DNA of 33,810 nt from Dichelobacter nodosus (lineage in GTDB: Bacteria; Pseudomonadota; Gammaproteobacteria; Beggiatoales; Beggiatoaceae), in NCBI GenBank assembly GCA_020720085.1, contig DYPE01000008.1:11143-44952 (forward strand). The letters run 5' to 3'. The position numbers were made by a program, and so were the translations under genes. How positions within the stretch are numbered: position 1 is the first letter of the stretch; each line of letters opens with the position of its first letter. This document shows, piece by piece, positions 16,717 to 27,132 of the stretch. The notes below the pieces were generated by a model. The model saw only the letters and a list, made by a program, of their open reading frames with translations. It ran no database searches and was not told the DNA's origin.

Positions 16717-19155
16717 ATGAAACCCATTGCCACCTGCGGGCGCGAATATCACTTGCTGCCCCTAGCGGGGGCTGCTGCGCTGGCGCTGGCTTTGGCGTAT
16801 CTTGACCCCTGGCATATGGAAGCTGCGCTGTTGCGTTGGACACAGCAGAGCCTGTTCGCGCCGCCCGAGGCCAGCGACGTGATTGCGGTTGTTTTGGATG
16901 GCCAAGAATCCAGCACGCCGCCGCGCGTCCAATTGGCGCGAGTATTACAAGCCATGCGCGCCGCGCCGCCTCGGTTGACGGTAATTACCTTGCCGCTATC
17001 CAATCCGTATACGCCACCGGGACTGCTGGAAGTGGATCGCGCCATGGCATGGTTGGCCGCACAAGCTGGCCCTGCATCTGCTGAAACAGCAGACTGGCGC
17101 GCGGGCCTGGCGACTCGGTTGCAAGCCGCCAGTCAAGCTCTGGATGCGGATCAAGCGCTACAGGCCGCCTTGGCAGGAATGCCAGAGGTGTTGTTGGCGA
17201 TTCCAGCGCAGCCGAGCGCTGGCGCGGCTCCCGCTATTTTGGCGGCAAACAGCGAGATGCTGGAAGATGGCTATTGCATGATTGCTGGCAGCGAACTTGC
17301 GCCAGTTGCAGCCGAAATTGCGCACGCGCCCAACGCGCGTTTCCAACCCACCGCGCCCTCTGCCATCGCCTTAAATCCACAGCAAAATACGGTGCCGCTC
17401 CTGGCCGCAGTAGGCCAACACTGGTGTTGGACATTGCCGGTGGCCGCGCTGGCAGCGTGGCTATCAACGCCCATCAGCGAAGCACGTGTCCAAGCGGGCA
17501 TGGCCACGCAGCTTCGCCTGGGGACCTTGGATTTGCCGATTTCATCGGATGGAACAATACGCATCACCGCGCTTGCCGCCGGGGTTGCGCCGCTTGCGCC
17601 GACCGGCATCCGCAATGGCGAAATACCGCCCGCACGTTTTGCCGGAAAATTGGCCGTGATCGGCATGGGCACGGACACCCTGGCGCAAGCCCAAGCCATT
17701 GCCGCATTGTTGCAACCACAATCCTACAGTGTCACTCCGGCCTGGCAGCCCTGGGCGCAATGGCTGGCCGCCTTGGCCACGCTGGTGCTGATGGGGTGGG
17801 CGGCGCGCCTCTCCTGGCTGCGCGCAGCCACCCTGGCCGTGCTGGCACTCGCTGGATGGTTGTTGCTGCAAAGCGCGTGGTTACTGCATTGGCAAAGTTG
17901 GGCTCCGCTGACTGGCGCACTATGGCTGGCAGTGCTGGGTGCAATTTTGCCGCGCTGGCGCACACTTTGGCCAGTGACACCGCGCGCGGTGGAAGGCGAA
18001 CCGCAACGGGTACAGGGCCTGGCATTGCAAGGCCAGGGCGATTTAGAAAAAGCATTTGAGACATTTCAACGCTGCCCCATGGATGGCCTGATGATGGGCT
18101 TGTTATATAATCTAGGGTTAGACTTTGAACGGCGGCGACAGCCGCGCGAAGCCACTGATGTCTACCAGTACATGGCCAAATACAACCCCACGTTCCGCGA
18201 TTTGCCCGCACGGCTGCAAAAACTCGCCAATCCGCGCAAAAAACGCCTGGCCAATACCATTCAACTCAGCGCATGGCTGGAAGACATCAGCACCACCAAC
18301 AAACCCATGCTCGGGCGCTACCAAATTGAGCGCAAACTGGCCAAAGGCGCGATGGGCATGGTATACCTGGGCAAAGATCCCAAATTAGATCGGTGGGTGG
18401 CGATTAAAACCCTAAATTTATCGCAAGAATTCGACGGCCCAGAGTTGCGTGAAGCCACGGCCCGCTTTTTCCGCGAAGCCGGAGCCGCTGGACGGCTCAG
18501 CCATCCGTACATTGTGCAAGTGTATGATGCTGGAGAAGAACATGATTTAGCGTACATTTCTATGGAATTTTCCCAAGGCGGCGACCTGTCGCCCTATACC
18601 AAACCCGATGCACTGCTGCCAGTGGAAACCGTGGTGGACATTATGATTAAAGCGTGTGAAGCCCTAGATTATGCCCACCGTCAAGGCGTAATCCACCGCG
18701 ACATCAAGCCTGCCAATGTACTGTATAACCCGGAAACCGGCCTGATTAAGCTCAGCGATTTCGGCATTGCCCGCATCGTGGACGCGGATAAAACCAAAAC
18801 CGGCGTAGTGCTGGGCACGCCCTCGTACATGTCGCCCGAGCAATTGGCTGGCAAACCGCTGGACGGACGCACGGATTTATTTTCTGTAGGCATAATGCTA
18901 TACCAATTGCTGGCCGGAGAATTGCCATTTACCGCCGAATCTATGGCCAGCCTGATGTTCAAAATTGCCACCGAACAAACCCCGGATATTGGCGCGCGGC
19001 GGCCCGGACTTCCCGCATGTTTGAAGGAAGCATTGATGATTTTGATGCAAAAAAACCCGGCTGACCGTTATGCCAATGGCGCTGCTGCTGCACGCGCATT
19101 GCGCGAATGCCTACCACAGTGTCGCAATCCTGCTTTGCCTGGAAGCACGTCATGA
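16717..19155 (+). CDS. CHASE2-type membrane sensor Ser/Thr protein kinase
   Basis: A protein of 812 residues. A transmembrane helix at about 13-30 is followed by an extracytoplasmic CHASE2-like domain (about 50-340; VIAVVLDGQ at its start and RFAGKLAVIGMGTD near its end). Two or three more helices follow (about 345-412), then a short TPR-like stretch (GDLEKAFETFQRCP onward). The kinase domain starts near 532: KGAMGMVYLG loop, Lys564 (VAIKTL), HRDIKPAN with catalytic Asp662, SDFG with Asp681, TPSYMSPEQL. All Hanks-type catalytic residues are present. The topology is inverted relative to PknB, with the sensor N-terminal and the kinase C-terminal. It overlaps the phosphatase gene by 4 nt (ATGA), giving a translationally coupled kinase-phosphatase pair. 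Substrates are unknown; possibilities include cell-envelope or secretion functions. Confidence 0.92.
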   Translation: MKPIATCGREYHLLPLAGAAALALALAYLDPWHMEAALLRWTQQSLFAPPEASDVIAVVLDGQESSTPPRVQLARVLQAMRAAPPRLTVITLPLSNPYTPPGLLEVDRAMAWLAAQAGPASAETADWRAGLATRLQAASQALDADQALQAALAGMPEVLLAIPAQPSAGAAPAILAANSEMLEDGYCMIAGSELAPVAAEIAHAPNARFQPTAPSAIALNPQQNTVPLLAAVGQHWCWTLPVAALAAWLSTPISEARVQAGMATQLRLGTLDLPISSDGTIRITALAAGVAPLAPTGIRNGEIPPARFAGKLAVIGMGTDTLAQAQAIAALLQPQSYSVTPAWQPWAQWLAALATLVLMGWAARLSWLRAATLAVLALAGWLLLQSAWLLHWQSWAPLTGALWLAVLGAILPRWRTLWPVTPRAVEGEPQRVQGLALQGQGDLEKAFETFQRCPMDGLMMGLLYNLGLDFERRRQPREATDVYQYMAKYNPTFRDLPARLQKLANPRKKRLANTIQLSAWLEDISTTNKPMLGRYQIERKLAKGAMGMVYLGKDPKLDRWVAIKTLNLSQEFDGPELREATARFFREAGAAGRLSHPYIVQVYDAGEEHDLAYISMEFSQGGDLSPYTKPDALLPVETVVDIMIKACEALDYAHRQGVIHRDIKPANVLYNPETGLIKLSDFGIARIVDADKTKTGVVLGTPSYMSPEQLAGKPLDGRTDLFSVGIMLYQLLAGELPFTAESMASLMFKIATEQTPDIGARRPGLPACLKEALMILMQKNPADRYANGAAAARALRECLPQCRNPALPGSTS

Positions 19156-20006
19156 GTTTCTACGGGCGATTGGAAGTGGTCAGCCAAAGCGACCCAGGCC
19201 GCTTGCGCGAAGGCAACGAAGACGCAGTGGGCTGCGATTTACACCACGGCGTGGTGGTGCTGGCCGATGGCATGGGCGGCTATCAGGCGGGTGAAGTGGC
19301 GGCCACCATGGCGGTGAACATTATCCTGCATGGCATTCAAGAAAACAGCGCAGACAGCATTGCGCAAGATGCCGATGAAAGCAAAGCGCATCAGCGCGCC
19401 GCCGTGCTGCTGTATGATGCAGTCACCGAGGCCAACCGCCGGATTTTTTTCAGCGCGCAAGACAATGATGCCCTCTGCGGCATGGGCACCACCGTGGTAG
19501 CGATATTTTTTCACGGCAAACGCCTAAGCATCGCTCATGTTGGCGATTCACGGCTGTACCGCCTGCGTGAGCATACCCTGGAACAGTTAACCAAAGACCA
19601 CTCGGTATTACAAGAGCTTATTGACCACGGGCTGTTCAGCCCCGAGCAAGCGCGCCACTCGCCCAACCGCCACCTGGTCACCCGTGCTCTGGGCGTAGCG
19701 GAAACGGTCAACATTGAATTGCACGAAACCGCAGTCCAATCCGGCGATATTTTTCTGCTGTGTTCCGACGGCCTCAGCGACATGCTGGAAGACCGCCAAA
19801 TCGAGCAAATTCTCGTGCACCACCAGCAACATATGCAACGCGCAGCCGTGCGCTTAATTCAAGCGGCCAATGAAGCGGGCGGGCACGACAACATTTCAGT
19901 CATTCTCGTGCGCGCCGATCTCCCCACGCCCCCGGCCCAGGACAATAAGCGCTGGGAAAAACTGCTGCATTTTTGGCCTGGAAGCCAGAATATGGGCAAA
20001 AAATAG
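19152..20006 (+). CDS. PP2C-family (PPM) protein Ser/Thr phosphatase
   Basis: A protein of 284 residues starting at ATG 19152 inside the stop of the kinase gene. An ATG 45 nt upstream is in frame but buried in the kinase gene, and the homology begins with SFYGRLEVVSQSDPG. Metal-binding motifs are present: NEDA (22-25), ADGMGG (38-43), GMGTT, HVGDSR, SDGLSD (Asp206) and GGHDN (243-247). It is a complete, soluble, Mn2+/Mg2+-dependent phosphatase without extra domains; the C-terminal about 25 residues are Pro/Trp-rich. It should reverse phosphorylation by the upstream kinase. dtd follows after 40 nt on the same strand. Confidence 0.94.
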   Translation: MSFYGRLEVVSQSDPGRLREGNEDAVGCDLHHGVVVLADGMGGYQAGEVAATMAVNIILHGIQENSADSIAQDADESKAHQRAAVLLYDAVTEANRRIFFSAQDNDALCGMGTTVVAIFFHGKRLSIAHVGDSRLYRLREHTLEQLTKDHSVLQELIDHGLFSPEQARHSPNRHLVTRALGVAETVNIELHETAVQSGDIFLLCSDGLSDMLEDRQIEQILVHHQQHMQRAAVRLIQAANEAGGHDNISVILVRADLPTPPAQDNKRWEKLLHFWPGSQNMGKK

Positions 20007-20046
20007 CCGCTACATTTCCTGGCAAAAAATTGGAACACAGCATGAC

Positions 20047-20520
20047 ATGATTGGACTAATTCAGCGGGTAGATTGTGCGCATGTAGAAATTGATGGCGAG
20101 TGCGTAGGTGCGATTGCGCATGGCATTTTAGCGTTGATTGGCGTCGAAAAAGGCGATGCCCGCCCAGATGCGGATCGGCTGTTGGAACGGATTTTGGGCT
20201 ATAGAATTTTTGACGATAGCAACGGCAAAATGAATCTATGCCTGCGCGAGATTCACGGTGGTTTGCTGCTCGTGCCGCAATTTACCTTGGCAGCAGACAC
20301 CCGCAAGGGTACACGGCCAGGGTTTTCGCCCGCTGCTGAACCACAATTGGGCCAAACCTTATTTGCATATTTGTTGGAACGGGCACAGTTATGCCACACC
20401 CCTGTGGCAGCGGGCCAATTTGGCATGGACATGCAGGTGCATTTGGTGAATCACGGCCCAGCGACCTTTTGGTTGCGCGTGCCGCCCTCCGTAGCAGACA
20501 GCGCGGCTTACATACCGTAA
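20047..20520 (+). CDS. dtd: D-aminoacyl-tRNA deacylase
   Basis: A protein of 157 residues. The frame is open upstream, but the family N-terminus MIGLIQRVDCAHVEI starts at ATG 20047. The active-site motif reads VPQFTLAADTRKGTRPGF, with Pro in place of the Ser of E. coli SQFTL but the key Thr kept. The cross-subunit NHGPATFW motif (Gly-cisPro) near the C-terminus is intact. The dimeric enzyme hydrolyses D-aminoacyl-tRNAs and mischarged Gly-tRNA-Ala in the cytoplasm, protecting translation. It lies 40 nt after the phosphatase gene and 97 nt before maf. Confidence 0.95.
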   Translation: MIGLIQRVDCAHVEIDGECVGAIAHGILALIGVEKGDARPDADRLLERILGYRIFDDSNGKMNLCLREIHGGLLLVPQFTLAADTRKGTRPGFSPAAEPQLGQTLFAYLLERAQLCHTPVAAGQFGMDMQVHLVNHGPATFWLRVPPSVADSAAYIP

Positions 20521-20617
20521 AAACGGGCGCGGCCTTTGCATCCAGGTTAACCAGCCGTATTTCCTATAGTTTTTTCAAAAAAAGCAAATTCGCCCAAACG
20601 CCAAACCGTGAAACATT

Positions 20618-21295
20618 ATGATCCTTGTATTAGCCTCTGCCTCGCCCCGCCGCGCTAAATTGCTGCGTCAAATCAACGTGCCCTTCCGCCAAATGCCGGT
20701 GGATGTAGACGAAACCGTGCTGCCCGCTGAAGCGCCACGCGACTATGTAACCCGCGTAGCCTTAGCCAAAGCACGCGAGGGCTACTGCCGTTTGCGGGCA
20801 GAGGGCTATAACCTGCCCGTGCTGGGTTGTGATACGGCAGTGGTCATTGATAATGCGATTTTTGGCAAGCCCAAGGACATACCGCAAGCGCGCCAAATGC
20901 TGCACGCCTTGTCTGGGCGCGGTCACGAAGTCATGAGTGGGCTGGCGCTGTGTTGTACGGTGGGAGAATTTACGCACCTAAACGTAAATAAAGTCTATTT
21001 CCGACCATTAAATGAAATGGAAATTTCTGCGTACATTGAGAGCGGCGAACCTTTCGATAAAGCGGGCGGCTATGCCATCCAAGGTCGCGCCGCGTTATTT
21101 ATCCAGCGCCTAGAAGGCAGTTACTCGGGTGTGATGGGTTTGCCACTGTTTGAACTTGGCGAATTGCTGACGGATGCTGGGCTGAGGCATTCTGTACTGC
21201 AACGCATTCCGCCTGGTTTTCCTCAGCCGCCAGACACATTGCATTTAAACTGGAGTTCCCTGCTGCCCAAGGAAATCCCTTTGGCCTCATCATAA
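20618..21295 (+). CDS. maf: Maf-family nucleoside triphosphate pyrophosphatase
   Basis: A protein of 225 residues. The Maf signature LASASPRRAKLLRQI is at the N-terminus, followed by the VDETV motif, ALAKARE, LGCDTAVV (catalytic/metal Asp) and FGKPKD. AGGYAIQGRAALFIQRLEGSYSGVMGLPL is the strongly conserved C-terminal block. Members hydrolyse dTTP/UTP or modified pyrimidine nucleotides to monophosphates, acting as house-cleaning enzymes, and one class affects septum formation. The ribosome site is poor (no GGAG before ATG 20618), so expression may depend on readthrough from dtd. Confidence 0.94.
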   Translation: MILVLASASPRRAKLLRQINVPFRQMPVDVDETVLPAEAPRDYVTRVALAKAREGYCRLRAEGYNLPVLGCDTAVVIDNAIFGKPKDIPQARQMLHALSGRGHEVMSGLALCCTVGEFTHLNVNKVYFRPLNEMEISAYIESGEPFDKAGGYAIQGRAALFIQRLEGSYSGVMGLPLFELGELLTDAGLRHSVLQRIPPGFPQPPDTLHLNWSSLLPKEIPLASS

Positions 21296-21307
21296 GACAA
21301 TTTTGGA

Positions 21308-21325
21308 GCGGTTGTTGTCAACCGC
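21308..21325 (+). terminator. Hairpin after maf, possible terminator
   Basis: GCGGTTG (21308-21314) and CAACCGC (21319-21325) pair perfectly around a TTGT loop, 13 nt after the maf stop. No U-run follows, so intrinsic termination is uncertain. Confidence 0.35.
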
Positions 21326-21460
21326 ATTCAATGTCTGGCACAAAACTCAGTATTTCCGCCAAAAACCATCCCATAGCAAACGGTTACTGACATCGATTTG
21401 TCAACATACCGCCCGAGCAATTGTCCTGGCACTTTATTCAGTGTAGGTTGGTGACGCAGC

Positions 21461-21489
21461 TTGACGCGCTATAGATGCTACACTACAGT
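21461..21489 (+). promoter_or_regulatory. Sigma70-like promoter for the FIST gene
   Basis: TTGACG (21461-21466) and TACAGT (21484-21489) are separated by 17 bp. This would give a leader of about 130 nt before the FIST ATG at 21628. Confidence 0.5.
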
Positions 21490-21627
21490 ACTCCCTAGGT
21501 TGGCAGCGCGCTTACAGCACAACAGCCAAAGTTTGTTGCCACTTTGTGCGTTTTTTTAACATAGTGTTAGCCACCCCGCACGTAGGCCGAGTTGAACTCA
21601 TTTCCCTACCATAGAGAATAAGTAATT

Positions 21628-22758
21628 ATGCACATTGAACAACGGTTATGGACTGTAGACGATGGTTGGCGCGATCTTACCCCGCGCCTGCAACACCCCG
21701 CACAGTGGGTGATTGGCTTTGGCGCACGCGAAGTGCTGGCCGATCCCGCCCATTTTGACGCGCTCCGGGCAGAGTATCCCACTGCGCATTTTTTGCTGAA
21801 CAGCACATCAGGCGAAATTTTTGATACCACAGTAATAGATGATGCGCTGGTCGTCACAGCGGTACATTTTGAACATACCCAGTTGCAAACTTCGACCATT
21901 CGCATTCAAGATTGCGCGGACAGCCGCGACGCAGGCCGTCGCTTGGGCACGGCGCTCACTGCGCCGGAACTGGCACATGTGTTCGTGATTTCCGATGGGC
22001 TGCAAGTCAATGGCAGCGAATTGGTGCTGGGCCTGCGTGAATCTTTGCCCGCAGGCATTCCTGTCACGGGTGGGCTGGCGGGCGACGCCGCACATTTTCA
22101 ACAAACCGTGGTCGGCCTGGATGCAATGCCCGCATCGGGCAACATCGCCGCCATTGGCCTGTACGGCGTGCGCATCCGCGTTGGCCACGGCTCGGTGGGT
22201 GGCTGGGACACCTTCGGGCCAGATCGCACCATTACCCGTGCTCAAGCCAATGTATTGTATGAATTGGATAATCAATCCGCCTTGACTTTGTACAAAAGCT
22301 ATTTGGGCGATGAAGCGGCAGGGTTACCAGGCACAGGCTTGCTGTTCCCGCTGAGCATCCGCATAGACGGCGGTGAACCGATTGTGCGCACGATTTTGGC
22401 GGTGGACGAAGCCGCGCAAAGCATGACCTTCGCTGGCGATATGCCGGAGGGCGCGAGCGCACAGTTGATGAAGGCGAATTTCGACCGGCTGGTGCAAGGC
22501 GCGGGCGACTCTGCTGAACAAAGCGTAGCAGCGCTAAACGGCCAAGCCGGGCTGGCGATTTGTATTAGCTGCGTGGGGCGCAAATTGGTGCTGGGACAGC
22601 GCATTGATGAAGAAGTGGAAGCTGTACGCGATATTTTGGGGAACGAGGCTATTATCACGGGTTTTTATTCCTACGGGGAAATTTCGCCGCTCGGTGCTGC
22701 TGGGCTGTGCGAATTGCATAATCAAACCATGACCATCACTACGCTACAAGAGGTTTGA
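21628..22758 (+). CDS. FIST-domain sensor protein (FIST_N and FIST_C)
   Basis: A protein of 376 residues, the typical full FIST length, with no signal peptide or membrane helix, so soluble. The N-terminal FIST_N half includes FGAREVLADPAHFDALRAEY, a STSGEIFD segment and VTGGLAGDAAHF near 150. FIST_C follows, with YELDNQSALTLYKSYLG and, near the C-terminus, CISCVGRKLVLG, ITGFYSYGEISP and NQTMTITTL. FIST proteins are proposed intracellular or extracellular ligand sensors (amino acids or other small molecules) and usually sit next to signal-transduction genes. Here a hybrid kinase follows on the same strand after 229 bp. It most likely supplies ligand information to that kinase, but the ligand is unknown. 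Confidence 0.93.
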   Translation: MHIEQRLWTVDDGWRDLTPRLQHPAQWVIGFGAREVLADPAHFDALRAEYPTAHFLLNSTSGEIFDTTVIDDALVVTAVHFEHTQLQTSTIRIQDCADSRDAGRRLGTALTAPELAHVFVISDGLQVNGSELVLGLRESLPAGIPVTGGLAGDAAHFQQTVVGLDAMPASGNIAAIGLYGVRIRVGHGSVGGWDTFGPDRTITRAQANVLYELDNQSALTLYKSYLGDEAAGLPGTGLLFPLSIRIDGGEPIVRTILAVDEAAQSMTFAGDMPEGASAQLMKANFDRLVQGAGDSAEQSVAALNGQAGLAICISCVGRKLVLGQRIDEEVEAVRDILGNEAIITGFYSYGEISPLGAAGLCELHNQTMTITTLQEV

Positions 22759-22774
22759 TACGCGAGACATGGCG

Positions 22775-22857
22775 CAAGGGTGCGGGTCACCCCTTGTGTA
22801 TCTGCCACTTGCGTATCAACATTACAATATTCCATGGTTCGTCCTGCTGCGAACCAT
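22775..22857 (+). terminator. Two hairpins downstream of the FIST gene
   Basis: CAAGGGTG (22775-22782) pairs with CACCCCTTG (22788-22796) with one bulge. ATGGTTCG (22834-22841) pairs perfectly with CGAACCAT (22850-22857). Neither is followed by a strong T-run, so they may be RNA-stability or pausing elements rather than full terminators. Confidence 0.35.
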
Positions 22858-22882
22858 AAGGCGATTTTCATCTAATATCTAA

Positions 22883-22925
22883 AGCGACTGCCCGCTTGCG
22901 GGTAATTTCTTTTCTGGCAGTCGCT
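22883..22925 (+). promoter_or_regulatory. Nested, mutually exclusive hairpins in the kinase leader
   Basis: AGCGACTGCC (22883-22892) and GGCAGTCGCT (22916-22925) form a perfect 10-bp stem. A second hairpin, CCCGC (22891-22895) TT GCGGG (22898-22902), lies within it and shares two bases with the outer stem, so both cannot be fully paired. A U-rich stretch (TAATTTCTTTTCT) lies between. The arrangement resembles an attenuator or antiterminator about 62 nt before the kinase ATG. Confidence 0.4.
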
Positions 22926-22987
22926 AAAGTGGCTATCCAATTGCATCATAATCATAATAACTTCGCCTGTTCACCACGGCCACGCCA

Positions 22988-25354
<2,367 letters not shown>

Positions 25355-25366
25355 CAGCAAGTTGAC

Positions 25367-26101
25367 ATGCACTTTCCCAACTTAAATTTTTACCAAACTA
25401 TACCGCATGACTGCGCGTATTTCCCACACCGCCAGGCCGCCACGGTTTTTTTAGAGCCAGGCATGGCGCAATTGCCGGGAGTTTATTCTTATTTAATTCA
25501 ACATGGCTTTCGTCGCAGTGGCAAAATCATTTACCGGCCCCATTGCGCGCATTGCCAACTGTGTTATGCCGCGCGCGTGCCGGTGGCTAAATTCCAGCCG
25601 GATCGTAGCCAACGCCGCATTTGGCAGCGCAACCAGGACATAACCGTACACGCCCAGGCTCCTGAATTTAACCCAGAACACTACCAGTTGTTTCAACGCT
25701 ATACCGCCGTACGCCACGCTGAAGGGGGGATGGCCAGCCACTCCGCATCTGAATATATCGCCTTTCTCACCACCGCCTGGTGTGAAACCCGATTTTATGA
25801 ATTCCGCTGGAAAGACAGGCTGGTGGCGGTAGCCGTGGTGGATATAGTGGCGGGAGGCTGGTCAGCGGTGTACACTTTCTATGAACCAGAACTGCCCGCA
25901 CGCGGACTGGGCGTGTACGCCGTACTATGGCAATTGCAGACCTTGGCGCAACAACACGGGGACTGGTTGTACCTAGGCTATTGGGTGCCTGGTTCGCTAA
26001 AAATGGACTATAAAAAACGCTATCAGCCACTAGAATGCCTGGTTGGTCACCAATGGCAACCGCAAATTGGAATGGCAGTAAATGCGTGCAAAACGCGCTA
26101 A
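25367..26101 (+). CDS. bpt: Aspartate/glutamate leucyltransferase
   Basis: A protein of 244 residues, matching Bpt of the bacterial ATE family. The N-terminal ATE_N part has FFPHR-like CAYFPHRQA and the Cys-rich RPHCAHCQLCYAARVPV (about 58-74). The C-terminal part has SAVYTFYEP and LYLGYWVPGSLKMDYKKRYQP, conserved in the GNAT-like catalytic region. The enzyme transfers Leu from Leu-tRNA to N-terminal Asp/Glu (or oxidised residues), marking proteins for ClpS-ClpAP degradation by the N-degron pathway. It starts 12 nt after the hybrid kinase, so the two are probably cotranscribed. The usual neighbour aat is absent here. Confidence 0.95.
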   Translation: MHFPNLNFYQTIPHDCAYFPHRQAATVFLEPGMAQLPGVYSYLIQHGFRRSGKIIYRPHCAHCQLCYAARVPVAKFQPDRSQRRIWQRNQDITVHAQAPEFNPEHYQLFQRYTAVRHAEGGMASHSASEYIAFLTTAWCETRFYEFRWKDRLVAVAVVDIVAGGWSAVYTFYEPELPARGLGVYAVLWQLQTLAQQHGDWLYLGYWVPGSLKMDYKKRYQPLECLVGHQWQPQIGMAVNACKTR

Positions 26102-26146
26102 AATTCGATATGATGATACATACCTCATCAAACCAGTAGGAATTAA

Positions 26147-26410
<264 letters not shown>

Positions 26411-26428
26411 ATTTACTGCTCATATCGT

Positions 26429-26504
26429 GGGCCGTTAGCTCAGTTGGTAGAGCAGGTGACTCTTAATCACTTGGTCGTAAGTTCAAGTCTTACACGGCCC
26501 ACCA
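26429..26504 (+). tRNA. tRNA-Lys (anticodon CUU)
   Basis: A 76-nt cloverleaf: acceptor GGGCCGT/ACGGCCC, D stem GCTC/GAGC, anticodon stem GGTGA/TCACT around loop CTCTTAA (anticodon CTT), T stem GTAAG/CTTAC, and an encoded CCA. The sequence is standard apart from the CUU anticodon; a UUU isoacceptor must exist elsewhere. Confidence 0.95.
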
Positions 26505-26511
26505 ATTGCAT

Positions 26512-26548
26512 ACACCGCTGGGCTGGGCCGTGCATTGTCATACGGTGT
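26512..26548 (+). terminator. Weak hairpin and T-tract between tRNA-Lys and tRNA-Arg
   Basis: ACACCG (26512-26517) can pair with CGGTGT (26543-26548) across a long loop, and TTTTAATTTTT follows. If functional it would reduce transcription into the split tRNA-Arg. It could equally be just the spacer of a processed transcript. Confidence 0.25.
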
Positions 26549-26559
26549 TTTTAATTTTT

Positions 26560-26892
26560 GCGCCCGTAGCTCATTCGGATAGAGCATCGGCCTTCTAAGA
26601 AAACGGCTTGGACCTGCTCCGGGAAACACAACCGGCACAGTGGATGGTGCTATATCGGTGAACCCTTTAATATGGCAACACCGAGGAAACCCGGAAAATT
26701 TTTCCGTCAACCGTGAAGGGGCGTGAGTCGGTAACGGTGAATGGCCTTGCGCCAGGGGTTCCGTAGAGGCCATACGCATCACGCCTGAAATGGTGAAGAT
26801 ATGGTCCGGACCACAAACGGCATTTGCCGGTAGTGAAAACTATAGTGGCGTGAAGCCGAGGGTAGCAGGTTCGAGTCCTGCCGGGCGTACCA
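26560..26892 (+). tRNA. tRNA-Arg (anticodon UCU), split by a group I intron
   Basis: The 5' exon is 26560-26596 (37 nt) and the 3' exon 26853-26892 (40 nt). Joined, they give a 77-nt tRNA: acceptor GCGCCCG/CGGGCGT (first pair G-U), D stem GCTC/GAGC, anticodon stem TCGGC/GCCGA with loop CTTCTAA (anticodon TCT), T stem GCAGG/CCTGC, and CCA encoded. The intron lies after U36, directly 3' of the anticodon. The spliced tRNA reads AGA/AGG codons. Without splicing this gene makes no functional tRNA. Confidence 0.93.
26597..26852 (+). ncRNA. Group I (IC3-like) self-splicing intron in tRNA-Arg
   Basis: The intron is 256 nt with no homing-endonuclease frame. P1 is UCU^AAG (26594-26599) with CUUGGA (26607-26612), including the required U-G pair at the splice site. 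P10 is CGGCUU (26604-26609) with AAGCCG of the 3' exon (26853-26858), six perfect pairs. P3: GGUGC 26646-26650 / GCAUC 26776-26780. P4: CGGUG 26656-26660 / CACCG 26679-26683. P7: GGCCAUA 26768-26774 / UAUGGUC 26800-26806. A P9-type hairpin, UAGU-GAAA-ACUA, occupies 26831-26842. The last base is the expected G (26852). The motif order closely follows the Azoarcus tRNA-Ile intron (GGAUGGUG, AUGGCAAC-CCGAG, GUAGAG, AUGGUGAAG). P6 is an A/U-rich hairpin near 26692. Confidence 0.92.
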
Positions 26893-26903
26893 GTCAAATC
26901 AAT

Positions 26904-26980
26904 GGTGGACGTAGCTCAGTCGGTAGAGCTCTGGATTGTGGATCCAGTGGTCGTGGGTTCAAGCCCCATCGTTCACCCCA
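26904..26980 (+). tRNA. tRNA-His (anticodon GUG)
   Basis: The acceptor stem is GTGGACG/CGTTCAC, preceded by the encoded G-1 (26904) opposite discriminator C, the identity mark of tRNA-His. Anticodon stem CTGGA/TCCAG encloses loop TTGTGGA (anticodon GTG), the T stem is GTGGG/CCCAT with one weak pair, and CCA is encoded. A T6 run follows immediately and may end the tRNA transcript. Confidence 0.95.
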
Positions 26981-27132
26981 TTTTTTAAATAAAGTTACAC
27001 TCCTCTATTCCTGTCTAAAAATTCTTTCTGACAGAGGCATACAGCCTATTTTGGCTTACACCGATTTTGGGAATCATGCCTCTTGGCCAAATCGCCTAAA
27101 GGCAAGCCCGTTGCGAGACACTGGGTGAGTTT

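Larger units (their letters stand above)
21296..21627. other. 332-bp intergenic region between maf and the FIST gene
   Basis: It starts with a 7-bp hairpin after maf and contains one sigma70-like promoter facing the FIST gene; both are listed separately. No coding frame or RNA gene is apparent in the rest. Confidence 0.6.

Noticed and set aside
19107-19151. Earlier start of the PP2C phosphatase
   Set aside because: It lies inside the kinase gene without a ribosome site; the ATGA overlap start at 19152 matches the family N-terminus.
22759-22987. CRISPR-like or riboswitch array between the FIST gene and the kinase
   Set aside because: The hairpins differ in sequence and spacing, there are no repeated units, and no known aptamer consensus can be drawn.
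26483-27128. Open frames on both strands across the tRNA-Arg, its intron and tRNA-His (up to about 112 codons)
   Set aside because: They run through structured RNA genes and contain no protein-like pattern. None has the size or LAGLIDADG, GIY-YIG or HNH motifs of a homing endonuclease.
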